A stretch of DNA of 35,457 nucleotides from Anaerolineae bacterium (GTDB lineage Bacteria; Chloroflexota; Anaerolineae; Anaerolineales; Villigracilaceae): contig JAFLCF010000021.1 in assembly GCA_017303735.1 (NCBI GenBank), positions 1-35,457 on the forward strand. Direction: 5' to 3'. Of the stretch, positions 24,033 through 32,667 are shown piece by piece. The notes under the pieces are model-generated. The model was not told where the DNA came from and did not search any database. It was given only the letters and a program-made list of their open reading frames with translations. The translations under genes and the position numbers were made by a program. The first letter of the stretch is position 1. Each line of letters starts with the position of its first letter.

Positions 24033-25355
24033 TTATCTGCCCATAAGAGCGAACAGAACTACCGCTCCAAAACAGCATGACACGATCAATACACCTGAAA
24101 AATAACCTACCAGACTTCCAATAACCGCCGATCTTTGAGTTTTTGATCCTTTCAAAAAGTATCCAAACATGCCTCCAGTGAAGGCGGTTAGCGTTGTTGT
24201 GAACCCGGGGTTTAGATATCCATGTAAATCAAAGAATGCAGCGACGATATACGTTGCCAGCCCCAAGGCTATCCCTGCGCCCATTCCCCACGTCTGTATG
24301 GCGGTCAAAATCCATACACAGGCTAAGAACAGAGTTGTAAATACGATAAAACCATCATCGTACAAATTTTTCATGGAATATTCGAATTTATCAAGCAGAC
24401 GAGTGTCTTGTGAAACGATATGCACCTTGTCAGAATCATCGATATAAACGAAGCCATCTGGAGCAATGAACATATTCCATACCTGATCTGTTGGACCCCT
24501 GCCAAGATATTTTTTAGATTGCCCGTCAAAGATATAAAACTGGTCGGTTGCTACATGCACCCAAACCCTTCCGTGTTTGTCTGTCAAAATCGCTTCTACT
24601 GCTTCGTAGCGTTCTGGGTTTTTGGCGTTTGCTTTTACTGGATAACGAGTCCACGTAGTCCCTTCGAAGTGAAATAAGCCGTCAGAGAAGCTACCCATCC
24701 ATAAGTTGCCGTTTGGTGCAAATGCAAGGGAATAGACACTGACAGCAGGAGACCCGGGTGGGGTTTGCCAATTCTGACCATCAAAGTAGGCAACGCCCTT
24801 TTCGGTTCCAATCCAAATGCGATCATTCGCATCCACCGTAATAGTGTTAGCACCGTCTGTAATGATGTTTGAGTTGGATGTGTCGAATTTATGCCACTTG
24901 CCGTTTTCGTAAAAATAAACGGCTGTTGCGGCTGCCAGCCAAACCCTCCCCTGGCGGTCTACTGCGGCATCGCTTGCAAACTCATCTTCAATACCATTCA
25001 CAAATGTCCATGACTGACCGTCGAACATGGACATACCGCCTGAAATGCCCCCCGGAATGTTCCAAACCTTGCCTTGAGGACCAAGTGCCAGCATGTCGGG
25101 CTGCGAACCGATCTCGTCGCTCGTAAATTTACGGACGAATTGCCCGTTTTGATATATATCAATGTGTGATGTGTAGGAAGCCCAAAGTTGATTTTGGTTA
25201 TCCACCAAAATATCATTGCGTGATGAACGTTCAATAAAATATTCCACCTGTTCCACTTCAATCGTGGGACTTAACCAACTCATGACGGCAACGCTTATTG
25301 CTGCCTGTCCGATCGTTACAATGGCAAGAAAGAAAAGAATAATTTTTCGCAGCAT
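24033..25355 (-). CDS. Membrane-anchored propeller protein, paralog 3
   Basis: 440-residue, more diverged member of the propeller family. The N-terminal helix (MLRKIILFFLAIVTIGQAAIS) aligns with paralogs 1 and 2. Blade motifs include AAVDRQGRVWLAAATAVYFYENGKW, TVDANDRIWIGTEKGVAYFDGQNW and AFAPNGNLWMGSFSDGLFHFEG. The C-terminal four-helix region keeps the shared WGMGAGIALG, LNPGFTTTLTAFTGGMFGYFLKG and IGSLVGYFSG features. I place the start at 25355, preceded by AAGGAT, instead of a GTG at 25388, because it matches the paralogs. It is the first gene of the four-gene group with the EEP hydrolase. Its 100-bp upstream gap shows no strong signal. Confidence 0.7.
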   Translation of the reverse strand: MLRKIILFFLAIVTIGQAAISVAVMSWLSPTIEVEQVEYFIERSSRNDILVDNQNQLWASYTSHIDIYQNGQFVRKFTSDEIGSQPDMLALGPQGKVWNIPGGISGGMSMFDGQSWTFVNGIEDEFASDAAVDRQGRVWLAAATAVYFYENGKWHKFDTSNSNIITDGANTITVDANDRIWIGTEKGVAYFDGQNWQTPPGSPAVSVYSLAFAPNGNLWMGSFSDGLFHFEGTTWTRYPVKANAKNPERYEAVEAILTDKHGRVWVHVATDQFYIFDGQSKKYLGRGPTDQVWNMFIAPDGFVYIDDSDKVHIVSQDTRLLDKFEYSMKNLYDDGFIVFTTLFLACVWILTAIQTWGMGAGIALGLATYIVAAFFDLHGYLNPGFTTTLTAFTGGMFGYFLKGSKTQRSAVIGSLVGYFSGVLIVSCCFGAVVLFALMGR

Positions 25356-25488
25356 ATTTTTTATCCTTGGATGATGGCGTAATTTCACACGCTACGGCGA
25401 AATTCCTACCCGAATCATACAAGCCAAACCTGGAAAAAAACTGCCAAAAACCGCCACTTTTCTGCACAAGGACCAATAGCCCTGTTTG

Positions 25489-27276
25489 CTATACCCCCGA
25501 AAATTGCCTCCCACTTCCAAATTTCTCTACCACCCAACGCGCCACCCCGCGCAATGCAGTCCGCCGGGTGCGGTTGAACGTCCCTTCAGAAATGTACAGC
25601 CTTGCCATCACATCACGATTTCGCGCCCCCTCCAAATACGCATCATGCAAAATGATATAGGCATACCACGCGCGCGGTATGACATCCACGGGTCTCGTCG
25701 CACTTGGGCGTAATGCATCCACTGCCTGACGAAGAATTTCCTGCAACCGTTTGCCGCGTTCAACCTGCGTGTGTCCATCTAAATTTGCTATATCCACCAA
25801 TGGCGATTGCCCCAACGTCACAACGTCGGGGAACTTTCGCAGCGCATCCTCCACCAGCGGCGTCAGATCGGTTTCGGTTGCGCTCGTCAACGTCTGCATC
25901 ATATCTTCAGCCGCCGAGTCTAATTGCCTATTTTCATCCGCAGGTTGATTTTCTTCGACAAGATTCGCAAGCGAAACAAGCGCCCCAACATGATTCGCAA
26001 ATTCATCCAACAACTCCAGGTCGCCACTCGAAAATTCAACCTTGTCTTGAGAGACCCCGATCCCCACCAGCGCTATTTGCCTTTGCCCTTCAAAGATGGA
26101 CGAGATCCACTCGATGTTTGGAATGCCGCCACCAGCCCGATACTGCCCTTCATCCTCTTTCACTTCGAGGAAAAGTTCGCCTCCCACTTCGACCGAGTTT
26201 CGGGCAGCCAGAACCCGGGCTTTTCCCTGCGCCTGAACCGCCACCACTCCGCTGGACGTGTGTAGTGTTTCGCAAAGCAAGTTTAATCCATCTTGCAGCA
26301 TCCTTTGAAATTTATCCCCCGTGGCTCCATCCACCGTGCGCAATTTCCGCCGAAACTCCTCTTTCTCGCGGCTTCTACGTCGGTCAATGACCTCGCGCGT
26401 AAAATCATACAACCCCAAGGTGCTAATCAATAATATACACAAATTCCCAAATGCAGAAAAAGGCAGGTCAATTAAAAATCCACCCACGCAAAATACAGCA
26501 ACAGTAACCGTAACAAAAAGCAGGGTTAATGGAAGCTCCTGCAACACGGTTCGGCGTTCCAACATACTTTGATGTTTCGCCACGGCAATGCCCATCGAAA
26601 AAACCCCTGCGAAAAATAAGCCGTCCTGCATGATCCGCGGCATGATCTGCGGGTCGGTCATCTCAGAAACAGACTTGTACATGGTCGTGAACAAAGGGAA
26701 TGAAGAAGTCAGAAAAATATACAAGCTGTCTTTCGTATTCCGCGCCTGCTTGTTAATCCATGCCGTGCCCGCCATACTAAACGATACAAAGATCAGTGTA
26801 AACCCATAAACAGAATATGCCAGTCCTTTGCGCATGGGCGCGGCGTACGTTGTTGGCAAGCTGTTATCAAAGGCTGTACGGTCTGTCAATAACAAAAAGA
26901 TGGAGGCGATACACAGCGCATAAACCGCGTACTCCAGCCAGTACAAACGTGCCTTGCGCTCGTTTGGCAGCAGGGCAAAGATAGCGCTGTACCAACAGCC
27001 CATACCGATCAAAAGCAGGGTGGCACGAAGCGCAGCAAACCCTGAACCGTAATAGAAATGGCTATTGAAGGCTCCAAGAAAATAAACAGAGACCGCCATC
27101 AAAGAAAGCGCGATCCGTGCTGTGATGCGATTTGGGTAACCGCGCGTAAAAAGATAAAACCCAAACCACAAACTTATTCCTAATTCAATCAAATTTGCTG
27201 TGATGGTCATTTGAGTAAACATGGTGGTCTGTACACCTATTTTAACAGAATCGAATGTATCCCTGTTTTTTGCCAT
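25489..27276 (-). CDS. Multi-TM membrane protein with GAF-like domain and HTH-like C-terminus
   Basis: 595-residue protein of unclear family. Residues about 20-300 hold seven or eight hydrophobic helices, like the N-terminal 7TM regions of some sensor kinases. A charged linker (DRRRSREKEEFRRKL) leads into a GAF-like domain at about 318-455 (LLCETLHTSSGVVAVQAQGKARVL, then SGDLELLDEFANHVGALVSL). No HisKA, HATPase or GGDEF domain follows. The C-terminal 100 residues end with NRDVMARLYISEGTFNRTRR, which looks like a helix-turn-helix (sigma region 4-like recognition helix) or a protein-contact tail. It may be a one-component membrane regulator. It is divergent from the PAS/GAF kinase and upstream of the propeller genes, so either could be its target. 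No Shine-Dalgarno precedes the ATG; an alternative start lies at 27222. Confidence 0.65.
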   Translation of the reverse strand: MAKNRDTFDSVKIGVQTTMFTQMTITANLIELGISLWFGFYLFTRGYPNRITARIALSLMAVSVYFLGAFNSHFYYGSGFAALRATLLLIGMGCWYSAIFALLPNERKARLYWLEYAVYALCIASIFLLLTDRTAFDNSLPTTYAAPMRKGLAYSVYGFTLIFVSFSMAGTAWINKQARNTKDSLYIFLTSSFPLFTTMYKSVSEMTDPQIMPRIMQDGLFFAGVFSMGIAVAKHQSMLERRTVLQELPLTLLFVTVTVAVFCVGGFLIDLPFSAFGNLCILLISTLGLYDFTREVIDRRRSREKEEFRRKLRTVDGATGDKFQRMLQDGLNLLCETLHTSSGVVAVQAQGKARVLAARNSVEVGGELFLEVKEDEGQYRAGGGIPNIEWISSIFEGQRQIALVGIGVSQDKVEFSSGDLELLDEFANHVGALVSLANLVEENQPADENRQLDSAAEDMMQTLTSATETDLTPLVEDALRKFPDVVTLGQSPLVDIANLDGHTQVERGKRLQEILRQAVDALRPSATRPVDVIPRAWYAYIILHDAYLEGARNRDVMARLYISEGTFNRTRRTALRGVARWVVEKFGSGRQFSGV

Positions 27277-27321
27277 GCGGCGATTATTTTTTATTTAACC
27301 TGTTTTTCCCTTAAACATGAA

Positions 27322-27350
27322 TTGAAATGGTCAAAGGAATAAACTAAAGT
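27322..27350 (+). promoter_or_regulatory. Putative primary-sigma promoter of the PAS/GAF kinase
   Basis: TTGAAA (27322-27327), exactly 17 bp, then TAAAGT (27345-27350). The predicted start lies about 7 bp before the ATG at 27364, and no Shine-Dalgarno is present, consistent with a leaderless or nearly leaderless mRNA. It sits in the 87-bp region shared with the divergent membrane GAF protein. Confidence 0.5.
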
Positions 27351-27363
27351 AAAATTTAATCCC

Positions 27364-29553
27364 ATGAATTCGAATCCGTTTAATCCCGTTGGCGTAAATA
27401 TTAATCGTGAAATCCGATCACGAATGATCCGCACAATTATTATTGGCTTGATGTTCGCCAGTGCTTTGTTTGTGATAGGGGCGCTAATCGGTTTTCGTGA
27501 AATACTCGCGCGCTCACTGGTCTTTGGATTGGGGGTTGTGCTGGTCGGTGCGGTAGCCCTGATTTTGCTTCATAAGGGGTATCAAAGACTGCCAACGTTC
27601 ATGGTCGTAACCTTTCTTTGGTTAATCACATTTGTTGGAGCGTGGACAGTCGGTGGGCTCCATGCACCTATATTTATGGGAAGTTTGGTCGTGATCGTGG
27701 TCGGCTGGGCATTAGGGGGCAAGCGCGGCGGTCAGATTGCATTGATTGCCTGCCTTGGTTCTAGTAGCATTCTCTATTTTGCCGAAACGAATGGGATGCT
27801 TCCCCCTCGTCAGGAATACTCACCGCTTGCGCTTTTTGCCATCACCCTTTTTTTTATAATAGCTATCTTCGTATTTCAACGCGCTCAGGAAATGATCGTG
27901 AGCGATGCGCTGGCAAGGGCGCGCAAGAGTGATGAACAGTACCGCTCTTTGCTTGAAAATATCCCGGTTATTACCTATATCAATGGGTTGGAGGCTAGCG
28001 CACCCACCTTGTACGTCAGCCCGCAGGTGGAGCAATTGATTGGCTATTCACAACGCGAATTAATGGAAGATCCCTTGCTTTGGCAAAAGATCATTCCCGC
28101 AGAAGATCAGTCCGTAGTCAATGCTGAGGTGATCCGCACCACAGAAACCGGCGAGCCATTCAATATGGATTACCGTTTAATAACAAAAGGCGGAGATACG
28201 ATCTGGGTACGAGATGAAGCGCAACTGGCAAGGGATTCGGAAGGCAAAGAATTATATTGGCTTGGGGTCTGGACGGATATTACCAACCGAAAACTGGCAG
28301 AGCACATCCGCGAAGAAGTGGTCGGAGATCTTACCGCCCGCACCACGCAGCTCCTAACCGCCAGTGAAGTATCTTCTGCCGCCGCATCACTGCTTGAATT
28401 GAATGAACTACTCCCAAAAGTGGTTGAATTGATCCGCGATCATTTTGACTATTATTATGTTTCCATATTTCTTGCTGACTCACAAAATGAACTGGCGATC
28501 TTAAGGGCAGCCACCGGAAAGGTTGGCGAAACACTGCTGGCTGCCGGGCAAACCCTGCCGGTCGGTAATTCTTCCATGATCGGTTGGTGTATTGCCAATA
28601 ATCAGGCACGCATTGCACTGGACGTAGGAAAAGAGGCTGTTCGCTTCAAGAACCCGCTCCTGCCGTTGACCCGATCTGAGATCGCACTTCCCCTGCGAAC
28701 TCGCGGAAGGGTCATAGGCGCAATGGGTATTCAATCAGAAAGGGCAGAGGCGTTCACCGAATGGGATATACAAGCGCTTCAAACCATGGCAGATCAGGTG
28801 GCGAATGCCATTCATACCGCCCGCCTGTTCGATGAACGCAGCGACCTTCTCAAAGAAATGGAAGAAAAAAATGCAGAATTGGAACGATTTACCTATACCG
28901 TTTCCCACGATCTGCGATCTCCGCTGGTGACAATTCGTGGCTATCTGGGATACTTGCGCAGGGACGCCGAAAAAGGCGATATGATCCGCTTCGACCACGA
29001 CCTCGAACGAGTGATTCGCTCTACAGAAACCATGCAGGAGCTTTTACAAGACCTGCTTGAGCTTTCGCGGGTTGGAAAGACCATTAACCCGACAGAAAAT
29101 TTATCTTTTGGAGAGCTTGCAGAAGAGACGATCCATCTCATCATGTCACCTGATCAGCAAAAAAAGATTCCGGTCGAGTTACAGCATCCTTTCCCCAATG
29201 TCCGAGCCGACAAGACCCGTATGATCGGGGTCTTGCAAAACTTGATCGCCAATGCCATCAAGTTTATGGGCAAACAGGAATCCCCCCGCATTATGATCGG
29301 AACATCGGGGCGCGATGAAAAAAATGGCTTCCCAATCTTTTTTGTGCGTGATAACGGGATCGGCATCGATTCCCAATATCACGAACTGGTTTTTGGCTTA
29401 TTCAACAGACTTGATTCTTCATCCGCTGGCACAGGCATAGGGCTTGCTTTGGTCAAACGGATCATCGATATTCATGGCGGTAGAGTATGGGTGGAATCAG
29501 AGGGCAAGAATCAAGGTAGCACATTTTATTTTTCCCTGCCTCCCGCAGCATAA
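27364..29553 (+). CDS. Six-TM PAS/GAF sensor histidine kinase
   Basis: 729-residue membrane sensor kinase. Residues about 20-172 contain six hydrophobic helices of an unclassified integral sensor. A PAS/PAC domain (about 185-315, with VSPQVEQLIGYSQRELMEDP and WLGVWTDITNRKLAE) and a GAF domain (about 335-490) follow. HisKA is centred on His515 in VSHDLRSPL. The HATPase domain has the N box (LQNLIANAIKFMGKQ), DNGIGID and GTGIGLALVKRIID. The SHDLRSPL form and PAS-GAF order resemble bacteriophytochrome-like kinases without the chromophore domain. No receiver gene is adjacent, so the partner is unknown. A promoter-like sequence lies just upstream. The YigZ gene begins 31 bp after its stop and may be co-transcribed. 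Confidence 0.93.
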   Translation: MNSNPFNPVGVNINREIRSRMIRTIIIGLMFASALFVIGALIGFREILARSLVFGLGVVLVGAVALILLHKGYQRLPTFMVVTFLWLITFVGAWTVGGLHAPIFMGSLVVIVVGWALGGKRGGQIALIACLGSSSILYFAETNGMLPPRQEYSPLALFAITLFFIIAIFVFQRAQEMIVSDALARARKSDEQYRSLLENIPVITYINGLEASAPTLYVSPQVEQLIGYSQRELMEDPLLWQKIIPAEDQSVVNAEVIRTTETGEPFNMDYRLITKGGDTIWVRDEAQLARDSEGKELYWLGVWTDITNRKLAEHIREEVVGDLTARTTQLLTASEVSSAAASLLELNELLPKVVELIRDHFDYYYVSIFLADSQNELAILRAATGKVGETLLAAGQTLPVGNSSMIGWCIANNQARIALDVGKEAVRFKNPLLPLTRSEIALPLRTRGRVIGAMGIQSERAEAFTEWDIQALQTMADQVANAIHTARLFDERSDLLKEMEEKNAELERFTYTVSHDLRSPLVTIRGYLGYLRRDAEKGDMIRFDHDLERVIRSTETMQELLQDLLELSRVGKTINPTENLSFGELAEETIHLIMSPDQQKKIPVELQHPFPNVRADKTRMIGVLQNLIANAIKFMGKQESPRIMIGTSGRDEKNGFPIFFVRDNGIGIDSQYHELVFGLFNRLDSSSAGTGIGLALVKRIIDIHGGRVWVESEGKNQGSTFYFSLPPAA

Positions 29554-29584
29554 CCTGGCTCGAAAAACAAAATTGGATTAATCT

Positions 29585-30220
29585 ATGACCAAGCCTTATC
29601 ACGTTCCGTTGATGGAGATCCGCCGCGAACAGACGGTGGTTAACTCGCGCTTCATTGCCACGCTCGCACCTGCTTTTTCCATCGACGAAGCTCGCGCCTT
29701 CATGAAGCGGATTCGCGAAGAATTCACAGACGCATCTCATAATGTGCCTGTCTACATTATTGGTGGTGGAAATACTGTGACAGAATATTTCTCAGACGAT
29801 GGTGAACCCAGTGGGACTTCAGGCAAGCCTGCACTGACCGTATTGCGCGGCAGCGGATTGGGTGATGCGGTTTTGGTCATCACCCGCTATTTCGGTGGGA
29901 CCCTACTGGGCACTGGCGGATTGGTGAAAGCCTACACTGAGTCGGCGCAGTTGGTGGTCAACGCCGTCGAGCGTGGGCAACGGGTATCCGTCCATGTGGC
30001 GATGGTGGCGATCCCGTACAACCTGTTGGAACGGTTGCGTTTGCTGGTTACAAAAAATAACGGCAAGATTTTGGGCGAAGAGTACGCCGCGGATATTACA
30101 GTGACGCTTCAATTTCATGTTGAGACATTCGACACTTTTGAAGCGGATCTGCGGGAATTATCTGCTGGGAAGATCAAGGTAGAAGTGATCGAAAGCAGGG
30201 AAGAGATCGTAAAGATTTGA
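29585..30220 (+). CDS. yigZ: YigZ/IMPACT family protein (UPF0029)
   Basis: 211-residue cytoplasmic protein of the IMPACT/YigZ family. The signature DDGEPSGTSGKP and VITRYFGGTLLGTGGLVKAYTESA are intact in the N-terminal domain, and a C-terminal ferredoxin-like UPF0029 domain (about 135-205) completes the usual two-domain form. Eukaryotic IMPACT regulates the eIF2 kinase GCN2; the bacterial role is not settled, although nucleic-acid or ribosome binding has been proposed. Normal length, ATG start. It is probably co-transcribed with the kinase but is a housekeeping-type gene found in many contexts. A perfect palindromic terminator follows. Confidence 0.93.
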   Translation: MTKPYHVPLMEIRREQTVVNSRFIATLAPAFSIDEARAFMKRIREEFTDASHNVPVYIIGGGNTVTEYFSDDGEPSGTSGKPALTVLRGSGLGDAVLVITRYFGGTLLGTGGLVKAYTESAQLVVNAVERGQRVSVHVAMVAIPYNLLERLRLLVTKNNGKILGEEYAADITVTLQFHVETFDTFEADLRELSAGKIKVEVIESREEIVKI

Positions 30221-30229
30221 AATAACCAG

Positions 30230-30274
30230 AATTAAAGATGACAGTCACTTCAAAAGTGACTGTCATCTTTAATT
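30230..30274. terminator. Bidirectional terminator, perfect 21-bp stem
   Basis: A perfect inverted repeat with 21-bp arms and a 3-nt loop (AATTAAAGATG... inverse ...CATCTTTAATT). It lies between the converging YigZ gene and the GT-C membrane protein gene. AT-rich outer ends supply a T-run for both strands, so it can end both transcripts. Confidence 0.88.
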
Positions 30275-30289
30275 GTACCTAATCTTTTT

Positions 30290-31597
30290 TTACCCTGCCC
30301 ACATATCGAACATGTACATGGCGCACATGACGCCCATAAGCAGTGTGCTGAGAATGGTCCAGGTGCGGTCGAAAATGGGATTTTTACCAAGGCGGCTGAG
30401 GAACAGGAAGACGGGCGGTGCGGCTAGGACGTAACGATACATACCTTGAGCAGGTCCGCTGGTGAGGGAGAGAAAGACAACAAGAGTGCCAAAGATGGCG
30501 AGTTCGGGGTGGCGTTTGAACCCGGCAATACAAGCAGAAACGCCAACGATGATTCCCAGCCATTCGACCATGTAGTAGGCAGCAGCATTTGGATTGCTGC
30601 CAAACATGGCTTTGAAGCCTTCAGACCAGGTGATGAAACTCACGCCCAACGAAAGCAGACCTCTGCCAAAGAATTCTTCTTCTACGCGGCTGAATGCCAT
30701 ACCGTAATAGGATACACGCCAAAGAAAGAAAGCAAGGATTGGTGCTACAGCAGCCAGCGCATTGAAGACAATCTTCCACGGGATGCCGCGATAATATAAC
30801 TGCCGCCATTCCATGTCGAGTTCCATCCATTCGCTGGTGCGGAGCCATGCCATGAAAATGGGAATGGATAGGGCAACGCCGACCGCCCGCGTGAAAGTTG
30901 CCAATACCGCAAAGAAGATCGCCCAGCCGAAACTTCCGCGCCGTAGGAGCATCAGGCTGGAAAATGCCAAGCCGATGAAGAGTCCTTCCGTATAGATCTC
31001 AGCGAAGAAAAAGCTGCTTGGGAAAATGAGCAGGTAAAAGACAGAGCGAAGCGCACCGTCTTCTCCTAACTCGGGCAAAGCGAGTTCATATAGGGCGAAC
31101 ATGGCGGCGAGAGTCCCAAGCATCGAAACAAGAACACCTGCCAGCGTTGCTGTAGCGATGGGATTCATCCCCAGCAAAGAAAGCGGGAAGGACATCAGCC
31201 GAATCATCATCGGATAAAAGGGAAAGAAGGCGTAACTTTTTGAGATGCCCGGTATGCCAAGCGCTTCCTGCGGGATGACGAAGGGCCAGTAACCGGGACC
31301 TGTGGAGGCACCAAACTCGCCGGGAATGCGACCGATGTTCGGGTCTTCGTATCCGCCGATGGCGATGGCAAGATAGTATTCCGAATCCCAGGAGACGTGA
31401 CGATTCAAGAATGGTTCGTTGAGATAAATTTTGCCATTCTGACTACCAGGCATGGTTTCGGTAGCTGTCCATTCAAGGGCGCGGTCTGGTGGTTGGATGG
31501 TGAAGCGGGCTGGCAGAAAGTTGTGATAGGCGAGCATGATGACCGCCCAGCCGAGCCAAATTCCAAGTATGGTCTTGTGATGAGGTTTGCGAAACAT
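30290..31597 (-). CDS. GT-C-fold membrane glycosyltransferase (PIG-V/mannosyltransferase-like)
   Basis: 435-residue integral membrane protein with about nine to eleven helices. The first extracytoplasmic loop has NRHVSWDSEYYLAIAIGGY, with the acidic WDSEYY site expected for a lipid-phosphosugar-dependent GT-C enzyme, followed by YAFFPFYPMMIRL, FPSSFFFAEIYTEGLFIGLAF and ATFTRAVGV, which match the PIG-V/bacterial mannosyltransferase pattern. It would transfer a hexose from polyprenyl phosphate to an outside acceptor, perhaps a glycolipid or protein. Its ATG directly abuts the TAA of the ABC permease gene (TAAATG) with GGAG inside that gene, so translation is coupled. The sugar and acceptor are unknown. 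Confidence 0.82.
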   Translation of the reverse strand: MFRKPHHKTILGIWLGWAVIMLAYHNFLPARFTIQPPDRALEWTATETMPGSQNGKIYLNEPFLNRHVSWDSEYYLAIAIGGYEDPNIGRIPGEFGASTGPGYWPFVIPQEALGIPGISKSYAFFPFYPMMIRLMSFPLSLLGMNPIATATLAGVLVSMLGTLAAMFALYELALPELGEDGALRSVFYLLIFPSSFFFAEIYTEGLFIGLAFSSLMLLRRGSFGWAIFFAVLATFTRAVGVALSIPIFMAWLRTSEWMELDMEWRQLYYRGIPWKIVFNALAAVAPILAFFLWRVSYYGMAFSRVEEEFFGRGLLSLGVSFITWSEGFKAMFGSNPNAAAYYMVEWLGIIVGVSACIAGFKRHPELAIFGTLVVFLSLTSGPAQGMYRYVLAAPPVFLFLSRLGKNPIFDRTWTILSTLLMGVMCAMYMFDMWAG

Positions 31598-32665
31598 TTA
31601 CTTCTCCATTCCAGTTACAACCACATCGCGCATGAAATAGCGTTGTGAGATCAACAACACAATGACCGGGACGATCATCAATATCAATGCGCTTGCCTGT
31701 AATTGATTTTGAATGGGCGCAAGGCTTTGGAAATTCTGCACACCAAAGGAGATGGGAATCAGATCGCGCCGGGTGCTGAGATACAGAGCCGCCTGTCGGG
31801 TTTCATTCCACATATAAAAGAAGTGCAGCAGAGAAACTGTGATGATCGTGGGCCACGATTGCGGCAGGATGATCTGGAACAAAATCCGCAGTGGGCCGGC
31901 ACCGTCTAGCATGGCAGCTTCATCGAGGTCTTTGGGAATGCTCTTGAAGTTTTGCCGTAGAAGAAAGATATAAACCGCATTGCCAAAGAAGAAGGGCACC
32001 AGAATCGGCAGCCAGGAACCTTCCCAGCCGAGAATGCGCACAAAAAAGAAATAGGTTGGGATGAGCGTGATCTTTTCTGGGATAAGAATCGTGCCGATCA
32101 GAATATAGAAAAGCAAATTGCCGCCGGGCAATGGATAACGTGAAAACCCGTATGCCACAATAATGGACGAAAGCAAGACACCAACTTCACTGATGAGCGC
32201 CAAGACCAGGGTGTTTTGGATCAGGTCTGTCACCCGCAAAGACTTGAACATCAGCGTGAAGTTTTCAAGTGTGGCGTGGAATTCATACACGCCGATCAAC
32301 TTACGCCAATTGCCCTGCCATTCGAAGATGCCTGCTTCAGGGTTTTGGGGATCAACAAGCATGCTGGCTGTGCGCCCCGGTGTGACGAGTGCCAGTTCTC
32401 TGGTGCTGCCATCTTCAAAGGGGACGTTATAAACAAAATATTCCTTGCCTTCATATTCAAAACGGACCTGCCGGGCAGGATAGACAGGCGCATTTCGGTC
32501 GCTCAGTTGCGGACCTTCCATGAACGCCGTTGAGATCATGGAAAGCATGGGGAATAAGTAAACGAACAAGATGCCAAAGATGAAGAGATTTAGCAGCCTT
32601 GCGCCAATGGCTTCCCAGGTTTGTAGGGAAATGAAGTTTCGAAGCCTAATTTTTTTGCTCTGCAT
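31598..32665 (-). CDS. Carbohydrate ABC transporter permease, MalG-like, with large extracytoplasmic insertion
   Basis: 355-residue inner-membrane permease of the CUT1 sugar-uptake type. The EAA loop that contacts the ATPase reads DEAAMLDGAGPLRILFQIILPQSWP. I choose the ATG at 32665, preceded by GGGAG and 2 nt from the stop of the first permease, over a longer start at 32758 that overlaps it. Typical MalG proteins are about 280 residues. Here about 95 extra residues (roughly 48-142, rich in charged and aromatic residues) lie between helix 1 and helix 2, facing outside, and could form a substrate or binding-protein contact. No binding protein or ATPase gene is in the window. Confidence 0.93.
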   Translation of the reverse strand: MQSKKIRLRNFISLQTWEAIGARLLNLFIFGILFVYLFPMLSMISTAFMEGPQLSDRNAPVYPARQVRFEYEGKEYFVYNVPFEDGSTRELALVTPGRTASMLVDPQNPEAGIFEWQGNWRKLIGVYEFHATLENFTLMFKSLRVTDLIQNTLVLALISEVGVLLSSIIVAYGFSRYPLPGGNLLFYILIGTILIPEKITLIPTYFFFVRILGWEGSWLPILVPFFFGNAVYIFLLRQNFKSIPKDLDEAAMLDGAGPLRILFQIILPQSWPTIITVSLLHFFYMWNETRQAALYLSTRRDLIPISFGVQNFQSLAPIQNQLQASALILMIVPVIVLLISQRYFMRDVVVTGMEK

Positions 32666-32667
32666 TT

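Noticed and set aside
22909..24078. Longer start of the EEP hydrolase
   Set aside because: It overlaps the upstream propeller gene and places 26 non-signal residues before the membrane helix. The ATG at 24000 has an AAGGAG site.
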